Under the pieces are notes generated by a model. That model saw only the letters and a program-made list of their open reading frames with translations, was not told where the DNA came from and did not search any database. Below, piece by piece: positions 20,301-28,265 of a stretch of 64,000 nucleotides of DNA (positions within the stretch are counted from its first letter, which is position 1; each line of letters opens with the position of its first letter). The DNA comes from Rossellomorea marisflavi (GTDB lineage Bacteria; Bacillota; Bacilli; Bacillales; Bacillaceae_B), in NCBI GenBank assembly GCA_003667865.1, contig CP033051.1, positions 1,509,501 to 1,573,500 on the forward strand. The letters are read 5' to 3'. Made by a program: the position numbers and the translations under genes.

Positions 20301-20492
20301 CTCTAATTTTGGTGACATTAAAGCTGTCGTTTTATAGAAGTTTAATTTTATAGTGAAAATCAACATTTAACACTAACATAGGGAAAATATAAAAAAGCCT
20401 ACCCCAAAAGGGTAGGCTTACATCATGATTAATTATTCTTTGATTCTGCCGGTTCAAGTGTTTTTGCTGGGTACATTTTTCTACCAATTATA
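20301..20492. repeat. Left copy of a 192-bp direct repeat carrying the 3' end of yidC2
   Basis: This block matches 25792-25983 in the same orientation. It contains the terminator hairpin (about 20397-20421) and the last codons of yidC2 in reverse (20429-20492, ending PAKTLEPAESKNN). In the coding part the two visible differences are synonymous. The match stops at 20492, where reverse-transcriptase coding sequence starts abruptly. The stretch 20089-20300 holds one more island motif (TAGTACAAAGATAC near 20229) and no gene. Confidence 0.85.
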
Positions 20493-22214
20493 TTCTAACA
20501 CGAGGAAACTTACTACACGCTCTTAAACGAGTGGAACGTAACGGAGGCAGTCACGGTATAGACAAGATGTCGACCAAAAACTTGCGTCCATACATTGTCA
20601 AACACTGGGACGAACTGAGAACGTCTCTCCAACAAGGAACCTATGAACCTCAACCCGTTCGTCGTGTCGAAATCCCGAAACCAAACGGCGGAGTTAGATT
20701 ACTAGGAATTCCTACTGTGTTAGACCGTTTTATTCAACAAGCGATTACTCAAACCTTAAACCCAATTTATGACCCAACATTTTCTGAAAATAGCTATGGG
20801 TTTCGTCCACGAAGACGAGGGCATGACGCTGTCCGGAAAGCGAAAGGGTACATCGAAGATGGTTATAGGTGGGTAGTCGACATAGACTTAGAGAAATTCT
20901 TCGATAAAGTGAACCATGATAAACTCATGGGGCTACTGTCAAAGCGTATTGATGATAAAGTTCTCCTAAACCTTATACGAAAATATCTTAATGCAGGGAT
21001 TATGATTGGTAGTGTGGTTTCACAAAATACGGAAGGAACCCCACAAGGTGGTATTATTTCACCACTTCTAACTAATATTGCACTACATGGTCTAGAAGAT
21101 TTACTTAACATAAAATACCGAAAGGTAAAGAGGAAATCAAAAACAACTTATGAAAATCGGGCTAAGTTTGCCGTTACAAAATATGCTGATGACTTCGTTA
21201 TCATGTGTGAATCTAAGGAAGATGATAATGGTTTATATATTAAACTGAAACCGTACCTTGAAACTGGGGGGCTTGAGTTAGCAATGGAAAAGACGAAGAT
21301 AACACATATTGAAGAAGGATTTGATTTTCTAGGTTTCAATATAAGAAAATACAAAACTCATAATGGTAGTAAAGTTCTTACCAAGCCTTCCAAGGATAGC
21401 ATTAAAAATGCGAAGGGGAAAATCAGCGATAAAGCTAGGCAATTATACGGTAAAAACGTACAAAAACTAATTGGTACGCTCAACCCTATTGCTTTAGGTA
21501 CAGCGAATTACTGGAGTCCAACTGTCGCCAAAAAAGTCTTCTCTGAAATGGATGCACATATTTGGGAAGTTCAACACAAGTTTCTACGAAGGGGGAAGGT
21601 TACATCCGAAAAAAAGCTGGCAATGTATTAGTAAAAGGTACTTTAAACCAGATAAAAAACTGGTCAAAGTAATAACAATTGGATTCTAACTGACCCTATA
21701 ACGAATAACCAATTAAAAAAGGTTTCTTGGATACCACCAATTAAACGGCACGTACTAATTAAATATGAGTATAGCCCTTTCAATAAAAATCTCAAAGATT
21801 ATTTTGAAAAACGTGATATGAAAGAGTTTAATAGAAACAATGTAGCAAATAGACAAAAGTTAGCGAAAAGCAAAAGTACAATTGCTCTTTGTGTAGTAAA
21901 TCAATTGCAGATAGGGCTGAACGTTTAGAAATACATCATAAAATCCCTAGAATCAAAGGTGGAAGTAATGAATATAAGAACCTAGAATTGGTTCACATCT
22001 TGCCATCTGGAATACCACAAGGTATTCCCTGCAAGGGCTGACATCCCAAAAAAATTCAAATTGGGAGCGTCAAGAAATACATAAAGAGAAAGATGATAAT
22101 CGGATTAATTTAGTCTAGACAAGGATAAAGGCATGCTTGATCCGTATAGGCTGAAAGGCATACGTGCGGTTCTTAGGGGGGAAGGGAATATTAATATCCC
22201 TGACCTACCCGACA
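20493..22214 (+). mobile_element. Decayed group II intron, 5' truncated
   Basis: A reverse transcriptase/maturase frame (20495 on) is followed by frameshifted HNH-domain remnants. A domain-V-like hairpin follows (GCTTGATCCGTATAGGCTG... paired with CATACGTGCGGTTC, about 22137-22176), and the element ends near CTACCCGAC (about 22206-22214). The 5' half of the intron RNA is missing: coding sequence begins directly at the junction with the yidC2 fragment. It should be immobile. Confidence 0.8.
20495..22017 (+). pseudogene. Group II intron reverse transcriptase/maturase, truncated and frameshifted
   Basis: The frame opens at the junction with LTRGNLLHALKRVERNGGSH, so the usual first residues are lost; the first usable start is GTG 20531. 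The polymerase domain is otherwise intact, with YGFRPRRRGHDAV, TPQGGIISPLL and the catalytic YADDFVIM, and runs to a stop at 21631. The stop follows a run of seven A near 21609. In the next frame the maturase X-domain continues (WQCISKRYFKPDKKL), then after another break TDPITNNQLKKVSW and IKRHVLIKYEYSPF. A third break leads to an HNH nuclease remnant (CSLCSKSIADRAERLEIHHK). At least two frameshifts and a stop make a full product impossible; a 366-residue RT-only protein could still be made. Confidence 0.85.
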
Positions 22215-22276
22215 AAAGGTGGAGATAATTTCAAAGCCTTACCTATTGTCATTTCTAGGAACTAAATACAATTCAT

Positions 22277-22310
22277 CAAAGGCGAACACTCATTAGGGTG
22301 AGCGCCTTTG
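22277..22310 (+). terminator. Hairpin upstream of metalloprotease cassette 2
   Basis: CAAAGGCG (22277-22284) pairs with CGCCTTTG (22303-22310), with inner CACT/GGTG. The T tail is poor (TCGTATTTGACC), so its terminator role is uncertain. A related hairpin plus TTTGTCGTAT tail is at 24449-24475. Confidence 0.5.
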
Positions 22311-22563
22311 TCGTATTTGACCTATACTAAGCATTTTAAGGAAAGGTAGTTTTAACAAATTAATATTAAAAGTGTAGTTTCAAATGGCTAAAGAGGAAGG
22401 AGCTATATCTTAACATTTCAAGTTAAACCTATATTAAATCACAAAGGAAAAATTCTGAATAATTTGTAGTTTTATTGTAAAAAAAGTGTAAATAACACTA
22501 ATTCGAGTCATCTTTTGTGCTATCTTCTAATTTGTAAGCTAAAAAAATATTGGAGGAAGAAAA

Positions 22564-23238
22564 GTGAAAAAAATATTAATGATACTATTCTCTTATGTAA
22601 TAGCTGCTTGTTTTTTCTTTTATGGTGGGATATTTCTTTCAAGTAGTGTAGGTGCCTCCACTTGTAACGATATTCAAGAACCTGAATTTAACTTAGTAGG
22701 TGCAATATTCGGAAAAAGTATTCTAGCGGCAGATGAATGTGATAATGACAGATATATGGGTGGTATGTGGGGATTATCAGAGATACCTATATATATAGAA
22801 CTAGATTCTAGTACTCTCAAATCATCTTTCCTTGAAGGTATCAATTACTGGAATTCGGATGTAACATTCTTTAATTTTAGAACACTAAATTCTTCTGTGG
22901 GTTCTGAAATAACAGTATACGATTTAGAATATCCAAGTGAAACGTGGAATGCTAGAGCATACGGTAGCTCTGCAGGTATGGAAAAACCTGATCCAAATGA
23001 TCCAAACGACCTTTATGAAAATCTTGGAGGAGTAGATATTAGGTACAATACATCAACTAAAGTTCAATTTAAAGATAAACAGACTCTTTATGGAATTGCG
23101 AATCATGAGATTGGGCATTCAGTAGGTTTAGGGCATAGAGACAGTCAATCACTATTAATGTATTGCTTCAATAGTAGAACTGCAACAGAATTAACACTCG
23201 GGGATGCTACATACTTAAAGTATATTTATAATCAATAA
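22564..23238 (+). CDS. Secreted matrixin-like zinc metalloprotease (cassette 2)
   Basis: 224 residues. The N-terminal signal (ILMILFSYVIAACFFFYGG...VGAS) is followed by a small catalytic domain with HEIGHSVGLGH (HExxHxxGxxH zinc ligands) and SLLMYCF as probable Met-turn. GTG start with GGAGGAAG ribosome site. It is longer than its relative at 17735-18298 by an N-terminal region containing a Cys pair. Two genes follow: the anchored partner and a lipoprotein. Exported protease activity is expected from the fold; substrate is unknown. Confidence 0.85.
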   Translation: MKKILMILFSYVIAACFFFYGGIFLSSSVGASTCNDIQEPEFNLVGAIFGKSILAADECDNDRYMGGMWGLSEIPIYIELDSSTLKSSFLEGINYWNSDVTFFNFRTLNSSVGSEITVYDLEYPSETWNARAYGSSAGMEKPDPNDPNDLYENLGGVDIRYNTSTKVQFKDKQTLYGIANHEIGHSVGLGHRDSQSLLMYCFNSRTATELTLGDATYLKYIYNQ

Positions 23239-23260
23239 TAACAAAAAGGGTGGTTCCAAA

Positions 23261-23917
23261 ATGGGGAAAATTTTTACTTCTGGAATTATTGCAGTCGGAA
23301 TAGTAGCAACTGTATTAGGCTTTAACTATGATAAACCTGAAAAGGTAGAATTAATGGAAGTTGATGCCTCTTGGGATTATGAGCCACAATCAATTGATGA
23401 GATGTATGAGTTATCTGATTTGGTAGTGGTAGGTAAGGTTAAAGAAGAAATTGGTACTATTCAACCATTTACTTTCGATGAATCGGTCATCTATACAGAG
23501 ATAGATTTCAAAGTCAATACCTTTCTAAAAGGAGAAACTTCTAAACATATACCTGTGGTAAATTACGGTGGAACAAGTCCTGAGGGTAAAGTGATAGAAT
23601 GGCATGGTATTGAAAAGATAAATAAAGATAAACTTTATTTGCTTTTCTTAGAGAAGTTAGAAACTGAAGATGATAGAAATAACAAATATAGACCAATATC
23701 AGGAATTGCAGGAACTTATGAGGTAAGTAAAAGCAATGGAAAAGAAATAAATAAATTGGTTAAAGAAGAGAATTTAAGTATTGATGATTTAGAGGGTTAT
23801 GAATTGAAAGTACAAGAGCCAATGTCTGTTATCCAGAATACCGTAATAGAAGCTGGCATGGAGGGTGTTATAGATAGTAAAGAAAGGTTGAAATCAAATT
23901 ACAATTCAAATGAATAA
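23261..23917 (+). CDS. Membrane-anchored partner of metalloprotease (cassette 2)
   Basis: 218 residues with a short N-terminal hydrophobic anchor (FTSGIIAVGIVATVLGF) and an exported domain. Paralogue of the protein at 17198-17722: the segments ELSDLVVVGKVKEE, EIDFKVNTFLKGE and KLYLLFLEKLE align with it. It starts 22 bases after the protease stop. The repeated pairing of this domain with a matrixin-like protease suggests a joint function. No name is recognised. Confidence 0.7.
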   Translation: MGKIFTSGIIAVGIVATVLGFNYDKPEKVELMEVDASWDYEPQSIDEMYELSDLVVVGKVKEEIGTIQPFTFDESVIYTEIDFKVNTFLKGETSKHIPVVNYGGTSPEGKVIEWHGIEKINKDKLYLLFLEKLETEDDRNNKYRPISGIAGTYEVSKSNGKEINKLVKEENLSIDDLEGYELKVQEPMSVIQNTVIEAGMEGVIDSKERLKSNYNSNE

Positions 23918-24296
23918 ATGTTTTATAATATTTACTTTTATCGTGACTTTATTATTATTGAGTAGCTGTAAAGATAGTAGTAATTTTAGTGAAAGTGAAT
24001 TTAGCAAGAGAAATTATGACAAGGTTACATTTACAAATTACGCCAATAATAAACAGATTTATATTAAAGACTCAATAATAATATCAAGGTTTGTAGAACA
24101 TATTATAAAAGCAGATAAAAGCAACGCTTCAGAAATAGGTATAGACCCTCCCACTGGACAACTAACATTCTTGGTAAAAAATCAAGCTATATATAGCTTT
24201 GAGTTTTTTGAAGGTAGCTTAATTATTGATAATATATATATTAACACTAGTTTTATGGTTAATAGAGATGAAATATTAATAGAAACTTCTAATTAA
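23910..24296 (+). CDS. Small lipoprotein
   Basis: 128 residues with a lipoprotein signal peptide and lipobox LSSC (IIFTFIVTLLLLSSCKDSS), so it should be lipid-anchored outside the membrane. It overlaps the previous gene by 8 bases, indicating translational coupling. It has no counterpart in cassette 1. Function is unknown. Confidence 0.7.
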   Translation: MNKCFIIFTFIVTLLLLSSCKDSSNFSESEFSKRNYDKVTFTNYANNKQIYIKDSIIISRFVEHIIKADKSNASEIGIDPPTGQLTFLVKNQAIYSFEFFEGSLIIDNIYINTSFMVNRDEILIETSN

Positions 24297-24776
24297 ATCC
24301 AATCAGTGCTTATTTTTTATTTTAGGAAAGTGAATCAATTTCATAAATCTGAGACCTACGGGCTTAAGGCTTTTAAGCACTAAAAAATGGAGTACCTCCC
24401 CAAAGGGAGTTCAAATATACTAATCAATAATCTATCATTATGACGATCACACTATAGGTGATCGTTTTGTCGTATATGACACATACTGCGCAGCAACGTT
24501 GTCCAAATTTGATGAGAACAGAAACTGTAATTCTCTGAAGATTTCAGTTTGAAGATACGTGATATTGTGAAGCTTTTACATAAACTAACGTTTTCTTAAT
24601 AAAATATAGGGATCCGAATGCATAATAAGTGGCAATTGCTTGCTTTTGTTTTAGGGCAGGAATGTGAAAGGAAGTAAGTTAATAATTCATGTATGTTTGG
24701 TTTGCAATAAAAATTTCAACAAAAATCGTATATAATAATACTACAAGTATCTTTAATGATAAAGGTGGTGAGTGTA
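24297..24776. other. Gene-free stretch with island motifs
   Basis: Contains a hairpin (ACGATCAC/GTGATCGT about 24451-24468). Then come CATACTGCGCAGCAACG (about 24482-24498) and GAAGATACGTGATATTGTGA (about 24552-24571), the same pair of motifs found upstream of toxin-antitoxin pair 1. Confidence 0.5.
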
Positions 24777-25037
24777 GTGGCTGTTCGTAAAGAGGATTTA
24801 TATCGAATGGTGGAATCTTTAAGCAATGAAGATAAAAAAGCAGCCTTTGACTTTATTGAATTCTTAGTTGAACGTTCAAAAAATAAAAAACCACAATCTT
24901 GGCAAGACATTGATGAGTTAGATAGTGATGGGGAGCCATTAACAGATGAAGAACGAGAACAGTTAGAAAGTGAAGAAGGATATGTCTCAGGGGAGGATGC
25001 AAAGCGTGAATTCGGACTACAAGTTGATTTACCATAA
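24777..25037 (+). CDS. Antitoxin of RelBE-like pair 2
   Basis: 86 residues. GTG 24777 is chosen because AAAGGTGGTGAG precedes it and because its first residues align with the ATG of the antitoxin at 16132; an in-frame ATG at 24756 is the alternative. Acidic C-terminal part (DSDGEPLTDEEREQLESEEG). It overlaps the toxin gene by 32 bases. Confidence 0.78.
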   Translation: MAVRKEDLYRMVESLSNEDKKAAFDFIEFLVERSKNKKPQSWQDIDELDSDGEPLTDEEREQLESEEGYVSGEDAKREFGLQVDLP

Positions 25038-25278
25038 GTCCGCAGTTAAATTCATAGCTAAATTAGAAGAAACCTCCCAAGAAAGAATTGTAACTGGGTT
25101 AAAAGGACTCTTATCCAAACCACCAGAAGGAGACATTAAGAATCTTAAAGGACATAAGGGAATGTATAGATTAAGAATAGGAAGTTACCGTGTGATCTTT
25201 AATATTGACCATGAAGAGCAGATAATCTATATAGAAGCCATTGGTAACCGCGGAGACATTTATAAAAAATTTGATTGA
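25006..25278 (+). CDS. RelE/ParE-family toxin (pair 2)
   Basis: About 90 residues from GTG 25006, which has GGGGAGG 9 bases upstream. RelE-like pattern: YKLIYHKSAVKFIAKLEE, GDIKNLKGHKGMYRLRIGSY and RVIFNIDHEEQIIYIEAIGNRGDIYK. Close relative of the toxin at 16352-16618. Start at 24970 would add an unmatched N-terminus and is not favoured. Confidence 0.85.
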   Translation: MNSDYKLIYHKSAVKFIAKLEETSQERIVTGLKGLLSKPPEGDIKNLKGHKGMYRLRIGSYRVIFNIDHEEQIIYIEAIGNRGDIYKKFD

Positions 25279-25284
25279 TACGAT

Positions 25285-25316
25285 ACTCTCTAGTTTATTC
25301 TAGAGAGTCTTTTTTT
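25285..25316 (+). terminator. Terminator of toxin-antitoxin pair 2
   Basis: ACTCTCTAG (25285-25293) pairs with CTAGAGAGT (25300-25308), followed by CTTTTTTT. Confidence 0.9.
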
Positions 25317-25509
25317 ATCAGTTTATTTTGGTAGGGGCTTTGAATCTCGTGGAAGAAGCTTTATTTTTTATAATAGGATCATTTGCTGAGCAGTATAACA
25401 ATACTGTGCCATAAAAGACTTACTCCCAAAAAAATAAGCCAAATCAATATTACTCTTTTTATATCATGCTGATTTATTGTTAAGGGTTTGTGAATGGGGA
25501 GGCATTTTT

Positions 25510-25748
25510 TGGAAGATATATTAAAGTAAATCTTGGTGGAGTTAAAGGATATTAAGACAGATATAGGGGAACTTAAAGTGGGACAAAATAGACTAGAATC
25601 TGGTCAAGAAAAATTACAAAAAACATCATTGATTCTTTAGGTACTTATACTGAGAAAATTTGCTGATTATGTTGATGACAAAACAGAAGTTCTAAATAAA
25701 AGAGTTTACAAGGTTGAATCTGAAATAGAAAGATTAAATAGACAGTAG
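25510..25748 (+). pseudogene. Decayed coiled-coil protein gene
   Basis: From TTG 25510 the frame reads LEDILK, a stop, then ILVELKDIKTDIGELKVGQN and RLESGQEKLQK. After a frame change it reads NIIDSLGTYTEKI, and after another DYVDDKTEVLNKRVYKVESE and IERLNRQ to a stop at 25748. The reconstructed peptide is a continuous coiled coil like small Bacillus/phage proteins of unknown role. One in-frame stop and two frameshifts mark it as dead. The surrounding 25317-25509 holds only an island motif near 25385. Confidence 0.7.
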
Positions 25749-25791
25749 AGAATGAAATCTAAATCTCATTACTGTCTTTTATTGTACAATT

Positions 25792-25983
25792 CTCTAATTA
25801 TCGGTGACAATAAGACTGTCATTGTATAAAAGCCTAATTTTATAGTGAAATCAACATTTAACACTAACACAAGTCAATATTAAAAAAGCCTACCCCAAAA
25901 GGGTAGGCTTACATCATCATTAATTATTTTTTGATTCTGCCGGTTCAAGTGTTTTGGCTGGGTACATTTTTCTACCAATTATA
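25792..25983. repeat. Right copy of the 192-bp direct repeat (native yidC2 3' end)
   Basis: Same block as 20301-20492, here continuous with the intact yidC2 gene. The two copies delimit about 5.3 kb of accessory DNA. Confidence 0.85.
25886..25910 (-). terminator. yidC2 terminator
   Basis: AAGCCTACCC (25886-25895) pairs with GGGTAGGCTT (25901-25910); on the minus strand TTTTTTA follows. Confidence 0.9.
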
Positions 25984-26699
25984 GATTGGATGATTAGAAA
26001 AATGCCTCCTACCGTCCAGTATAACGGTAGAGCAGCAGGTGCACTAAATGAGAAAATCACAATCATGATGGGTGATAGCAGTCCCATCATTTTCATCTGT
26101 TGTTGTTGAGTGGCAGGCATATTTGCTTGTGTTACTTTAAACTGCAGATAATAGACTAATCCAGCTAAAGCGGTTATGAACAAATCGGGTGCACCGAGAT
26201 TAAACCACAGAAATGAGTGAGTTGCGATTTCGTGTGAGTCTCGAATTGCATAATAGAAGCCCATTAAAATTGGCATCTGTAAGATTAAGGGCAAGCAGCC
26301 CATTGCTAATGGGTTCACACCGTGCTTACGATAAAGCCCAAACATTTCTTGCTGCAACTTCATTTGTTCTTCTTTGTCTTGTGTATTTTTTAACTTCGTT
26401 TGGATCTCGTCCATCTCAGGTTTCAATACATCCATCTTTTCTTTCATATCACGCTGTTTCTTATATTGTTTTAACATGAATGGCATTAAGATTAGGCGAA
26501 TAATAAGGGTGATGAGCACAATGGCTAATCCATAGCTATCACCAAGCACTGAAGCAATTCCGTGGATAGCCTGTGTAAATGGCTCCACTAGATATTGCTG
26601 GAAGATACCGCTACTATCTTCATTTGACTGACAGCCGCTTAGTAAAAGTACAAGAAATGGTACGAAAGTGAAAAATGTTATTTGTTTAAAAGATTTCAA
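25920..26699 (-). CDS. yidC2: Membrane protein insertase YidC/OxaA (YidC2 type)
   Basis: Inserts membrane proteins, alone or with SecYEG. 259 residues with lipoprotein signal and lipobox LSGC, then five transmembrane segments. The cytosolic coiled loop KQYKKQRDMKEKMDVLKPEM and the conserved MGCLPLILQMPILMGFYYAI are present. The conserved Arg of the hydrophilic groove lies in TLIIRLILMPFM. It is not next to rnpA or jag, so it is the second paralogue (YqjG-like). TTG start with AGGAGGAG ribosome site. A MifM-like leader gene ends 29 bases upstream, and a hairpin can hide the ribosome site and start codon. Confidence 0.95.
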   Translation of the reverse strand: MKSFKQITFFTFVPFLVLLLSGCQSNEDSSGIFQQYLVEPFTQAIHGIASVLGDSYGLAIVLITLIIRLILMPFMLKQYKKQRDMKEKMDVLKPEMDEIQTKLKNTQDKEEQMKLQQEMFGLYRKHGVNPLAMGCLPLILQMPILMGFYYAIRDSHEIATHSFLWFNLGAPDLFITALAGLVYYLQFKVTQANMPATQQQQMKMMGLLSPIMIVIFSFSAPAALPLYWTVGGIFLIIQSIIGRKMYPAKTLEPAESKNN

Positions 26700-26755
26700 T
26701 CTTAACTCCTCCTAGTTTGTAAAATTCTTTAGTTTATGGAGTAGGAGATTGAATC
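26692..26755 (-). promoter_or_regulatory. Hairpin sequestering the yidC2 ribosome site and start
   Basis: On the minus strand, GATT-CAATCT-cct-ACTCC (26755-26738) can pair with GGAGT-ta-AGATTG-a-AATC (26709-26692): 15 base pairs. The 3' arm contains the second half of the ribosome site and the TTG start codon; the 5' arm is the codons for residues 92-97 of the leader peptide. A ribosome held on the acidic codons just before would open it. Confidence 0.75.
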
Positions 26756-27028
26756 TTCTAGATCATCATCAGATATTTTGTGTCGTCTTAGGATAATGAG
26801 TATCCAAAAAAGTATCGGACTGTCTGAGTTTAGTTGATAGCCTTTTAGCGAAAAGGTAGAAGGCATCATATTGGTAGAGTCTGTGGAATATATCGATGCT
26901 ACAAAGTTATTTCCACTAGTATTCAGTAGAAGGTGTCCGATGACTATACCTAGCAGGAAGCTGGCATAGAGTGTGTAGAATGTAGATAGGCTGGTTAGTT
27001 CGAGTAAGCCTTCGAGCAATGTATTCAC
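26729..27028 (-). CDS. MifM-like arrest-peptide leader of yidC2
   Basis: 99 residues with one N-terminal membrane segment (about 15-36, TFYTLYASFLLGIVIGHLLL). The C-terminus has Trp75-Ile76 and Arg81-Arg82, then DDDLED at 87-92. B. subtilis MifM is of similar size, has an N-terminal membrane segment and arrests ribosomes near its C-terminus using an Arg/Ile/Trp-Ile region and an acidic cluster. When YidC activity is low, the stall persists and opens a hairpin over the yidC2 ribosome site. Position, topology, acidic tail and hairpin all fit. GAGGTG ribosome site precedes the ATG. The name is withheld because overall sequence similarity could not be checked. Confidence 0.75.
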   Translation of the reverse strand: MNTLLEGLLELTSLSTFYTLYASFLLGIVIGHLLLNTSGNNFVASIYSTDSTNMMPSTFSLKGYQLNSDSPILFWILIILRRHKISDDDLEDSISYSIN

Positions 27029-27138
27029 CTCAAAATTAGGTCGGGCCTAATTTGTAATTAATGTGTCTAGTTATATTTGTTAGTTTAATACGTTTGTTAT
27101 TTTAAAAAGTTTCATATAAGAGTTCTGTTAAATATTAG

Positions 27139-27300
27139 GTCCGTTGCTTTCCGCTCCAGGTGCTTGCTTTCCGCGGGGCGGGAGTGAGCCTCCTCGTCGC
27201 TACGCTCCTGCGGGGTTCCGTTCCAGTGGGTACGGAACCTCGGTCTCACCTGACCCGCTAATCCCGCAGGAGTCAAGCACCTTCCGCTCCAAGTAACTCC
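27139..27300 (-). repeat. GGAGCGGA long palindromic repeat, copy C (long subtype, inverted)
   Basis: Reverse orientation; begins GTCCGTTGCTTTCCGCTCC and ends CACCTTCCGCTCCAA. It includes the extra inner hairpin GGTTCCGTTCCAGTGGGTAC/GGAACC typical of the long subtype. It fills most of 27029-27383. Confidence 0.85.
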
Positions 27301-27383
27301 GTACTTGAAAACAATCCTACTTTTTAATTAATAAAGCTATTGCTAATACATTATAACTGATTAAAACTTGGTTGCAATCCTAT

Positions 27384-28127
27384 TTAATTGGTAATGTCAT
27401 TGGTCCAGTTTTGAACTTTATGTTTCAAGAGTTCCTTATTCTGGTCAAATTGTTTTCTTCGATGACCATTTGCACCTGATGGATGGGGGAATCCGAATAG
27501 GTATGTGTGTTGGTGTATCCTGCCTTCTTGTAATAGTTTTTGGATGACGGTTTCTACTGTTTTGCCTAGCGGTATGACTAGTGCTGGCTTTTGTATTTGT
27601 TCTAGTTCATTAGTGAAGTATTCATAGGCATACTTGCTTAATAGTGGGACATGATCAATGCTGGGCTGGTGGCCTGTGTAGTTTTTCCCGTTATAAAAGA
27701 CAGGGTATTTTATGATGGAAGTGGTATGAATGAGATCGCGATGTTCTGCAAACAAAGAGGCTGCATCTTCAATCCCAAGGGCTAAGGCAACACCGCATTC
27801 ATTAAGCATGGAGATTAGGTTTGTTCTCATACTCCCAGCAAAGCTTGATGCTTTTTTTGCTTCGCGTAAAACTTCTTGTACTTCCTTCCCGATATGTAGG
27901 TCTCTAAGTACTTGCTCGTAAGCTGCTTTCATTTGGCTCCAGCCTGGTGTAATTCCGACAATGGCGATTCTGGCTAATGGATTGATGTACTCATTGTGGG
28001 GAGCATAGTACATTTCAATCTCGCCAGTCTGTTTGATTAGAAAGCTTTCAGTAAGAAGATCTTCTTTTGTTAGGTTTCTTGAATGCCCTAGTGCAACAAT
28101 GCTAGGAAAATATTGTTCCCATTTCAT
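27384..28127 (-). CDS. Uracil-DNA glycosylase-superfamily protein
   Basis: About 247 residues. IAIVGITPGW matches the first catalytic/phosphate-contact motif of the superfamily, and FGFPHPSGANGHRR matches the second (HPS). PALVIPLGKTVETVIQ fits the central strand. Members act on damaged DNA bases, but several branches are uncharacterised, so activity is uncertain. ATG 28127 has AGGTGA 5 bases upstream; GTG 28136 is an alternative. Monocistronic and divergent from the WYL regulator. Confidence 0.65.
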   Translation of the reverse strand: MKWEQYFPSIVALGHSRNLTKEDLLTESFLIKQTGEIEMYYAPHNEYINPLARIAIVGITPGWSQMKAAYEQVLRDLHIGKEVQEVLREAKKASSFAGSMRTNLISMLNECGVALALGIEDAASLFAEHRDLIHTTSIIKYPVFYNGKNYTGHQPSIDHVPLLSKYAYEYFTNELEQIQKPALVIPLGKTVETVIQKLLQEGRIHQHTYLFGFPHPSGANGHRRKQFDQNKELLKHKVQNWTNDITN

Positions 28128-28265
28128 CCGATTCACCTTGTTCTTTGTCGTTTTAATCGTTAATAAATATTTCTGGTAAAAGCTATAGAATTTGTCACAA
28201 AATTTAGTGACTGTCCATTATAATAATACCAAATAGATGTTCTGTTAAAAACGGGGGAAACAACA

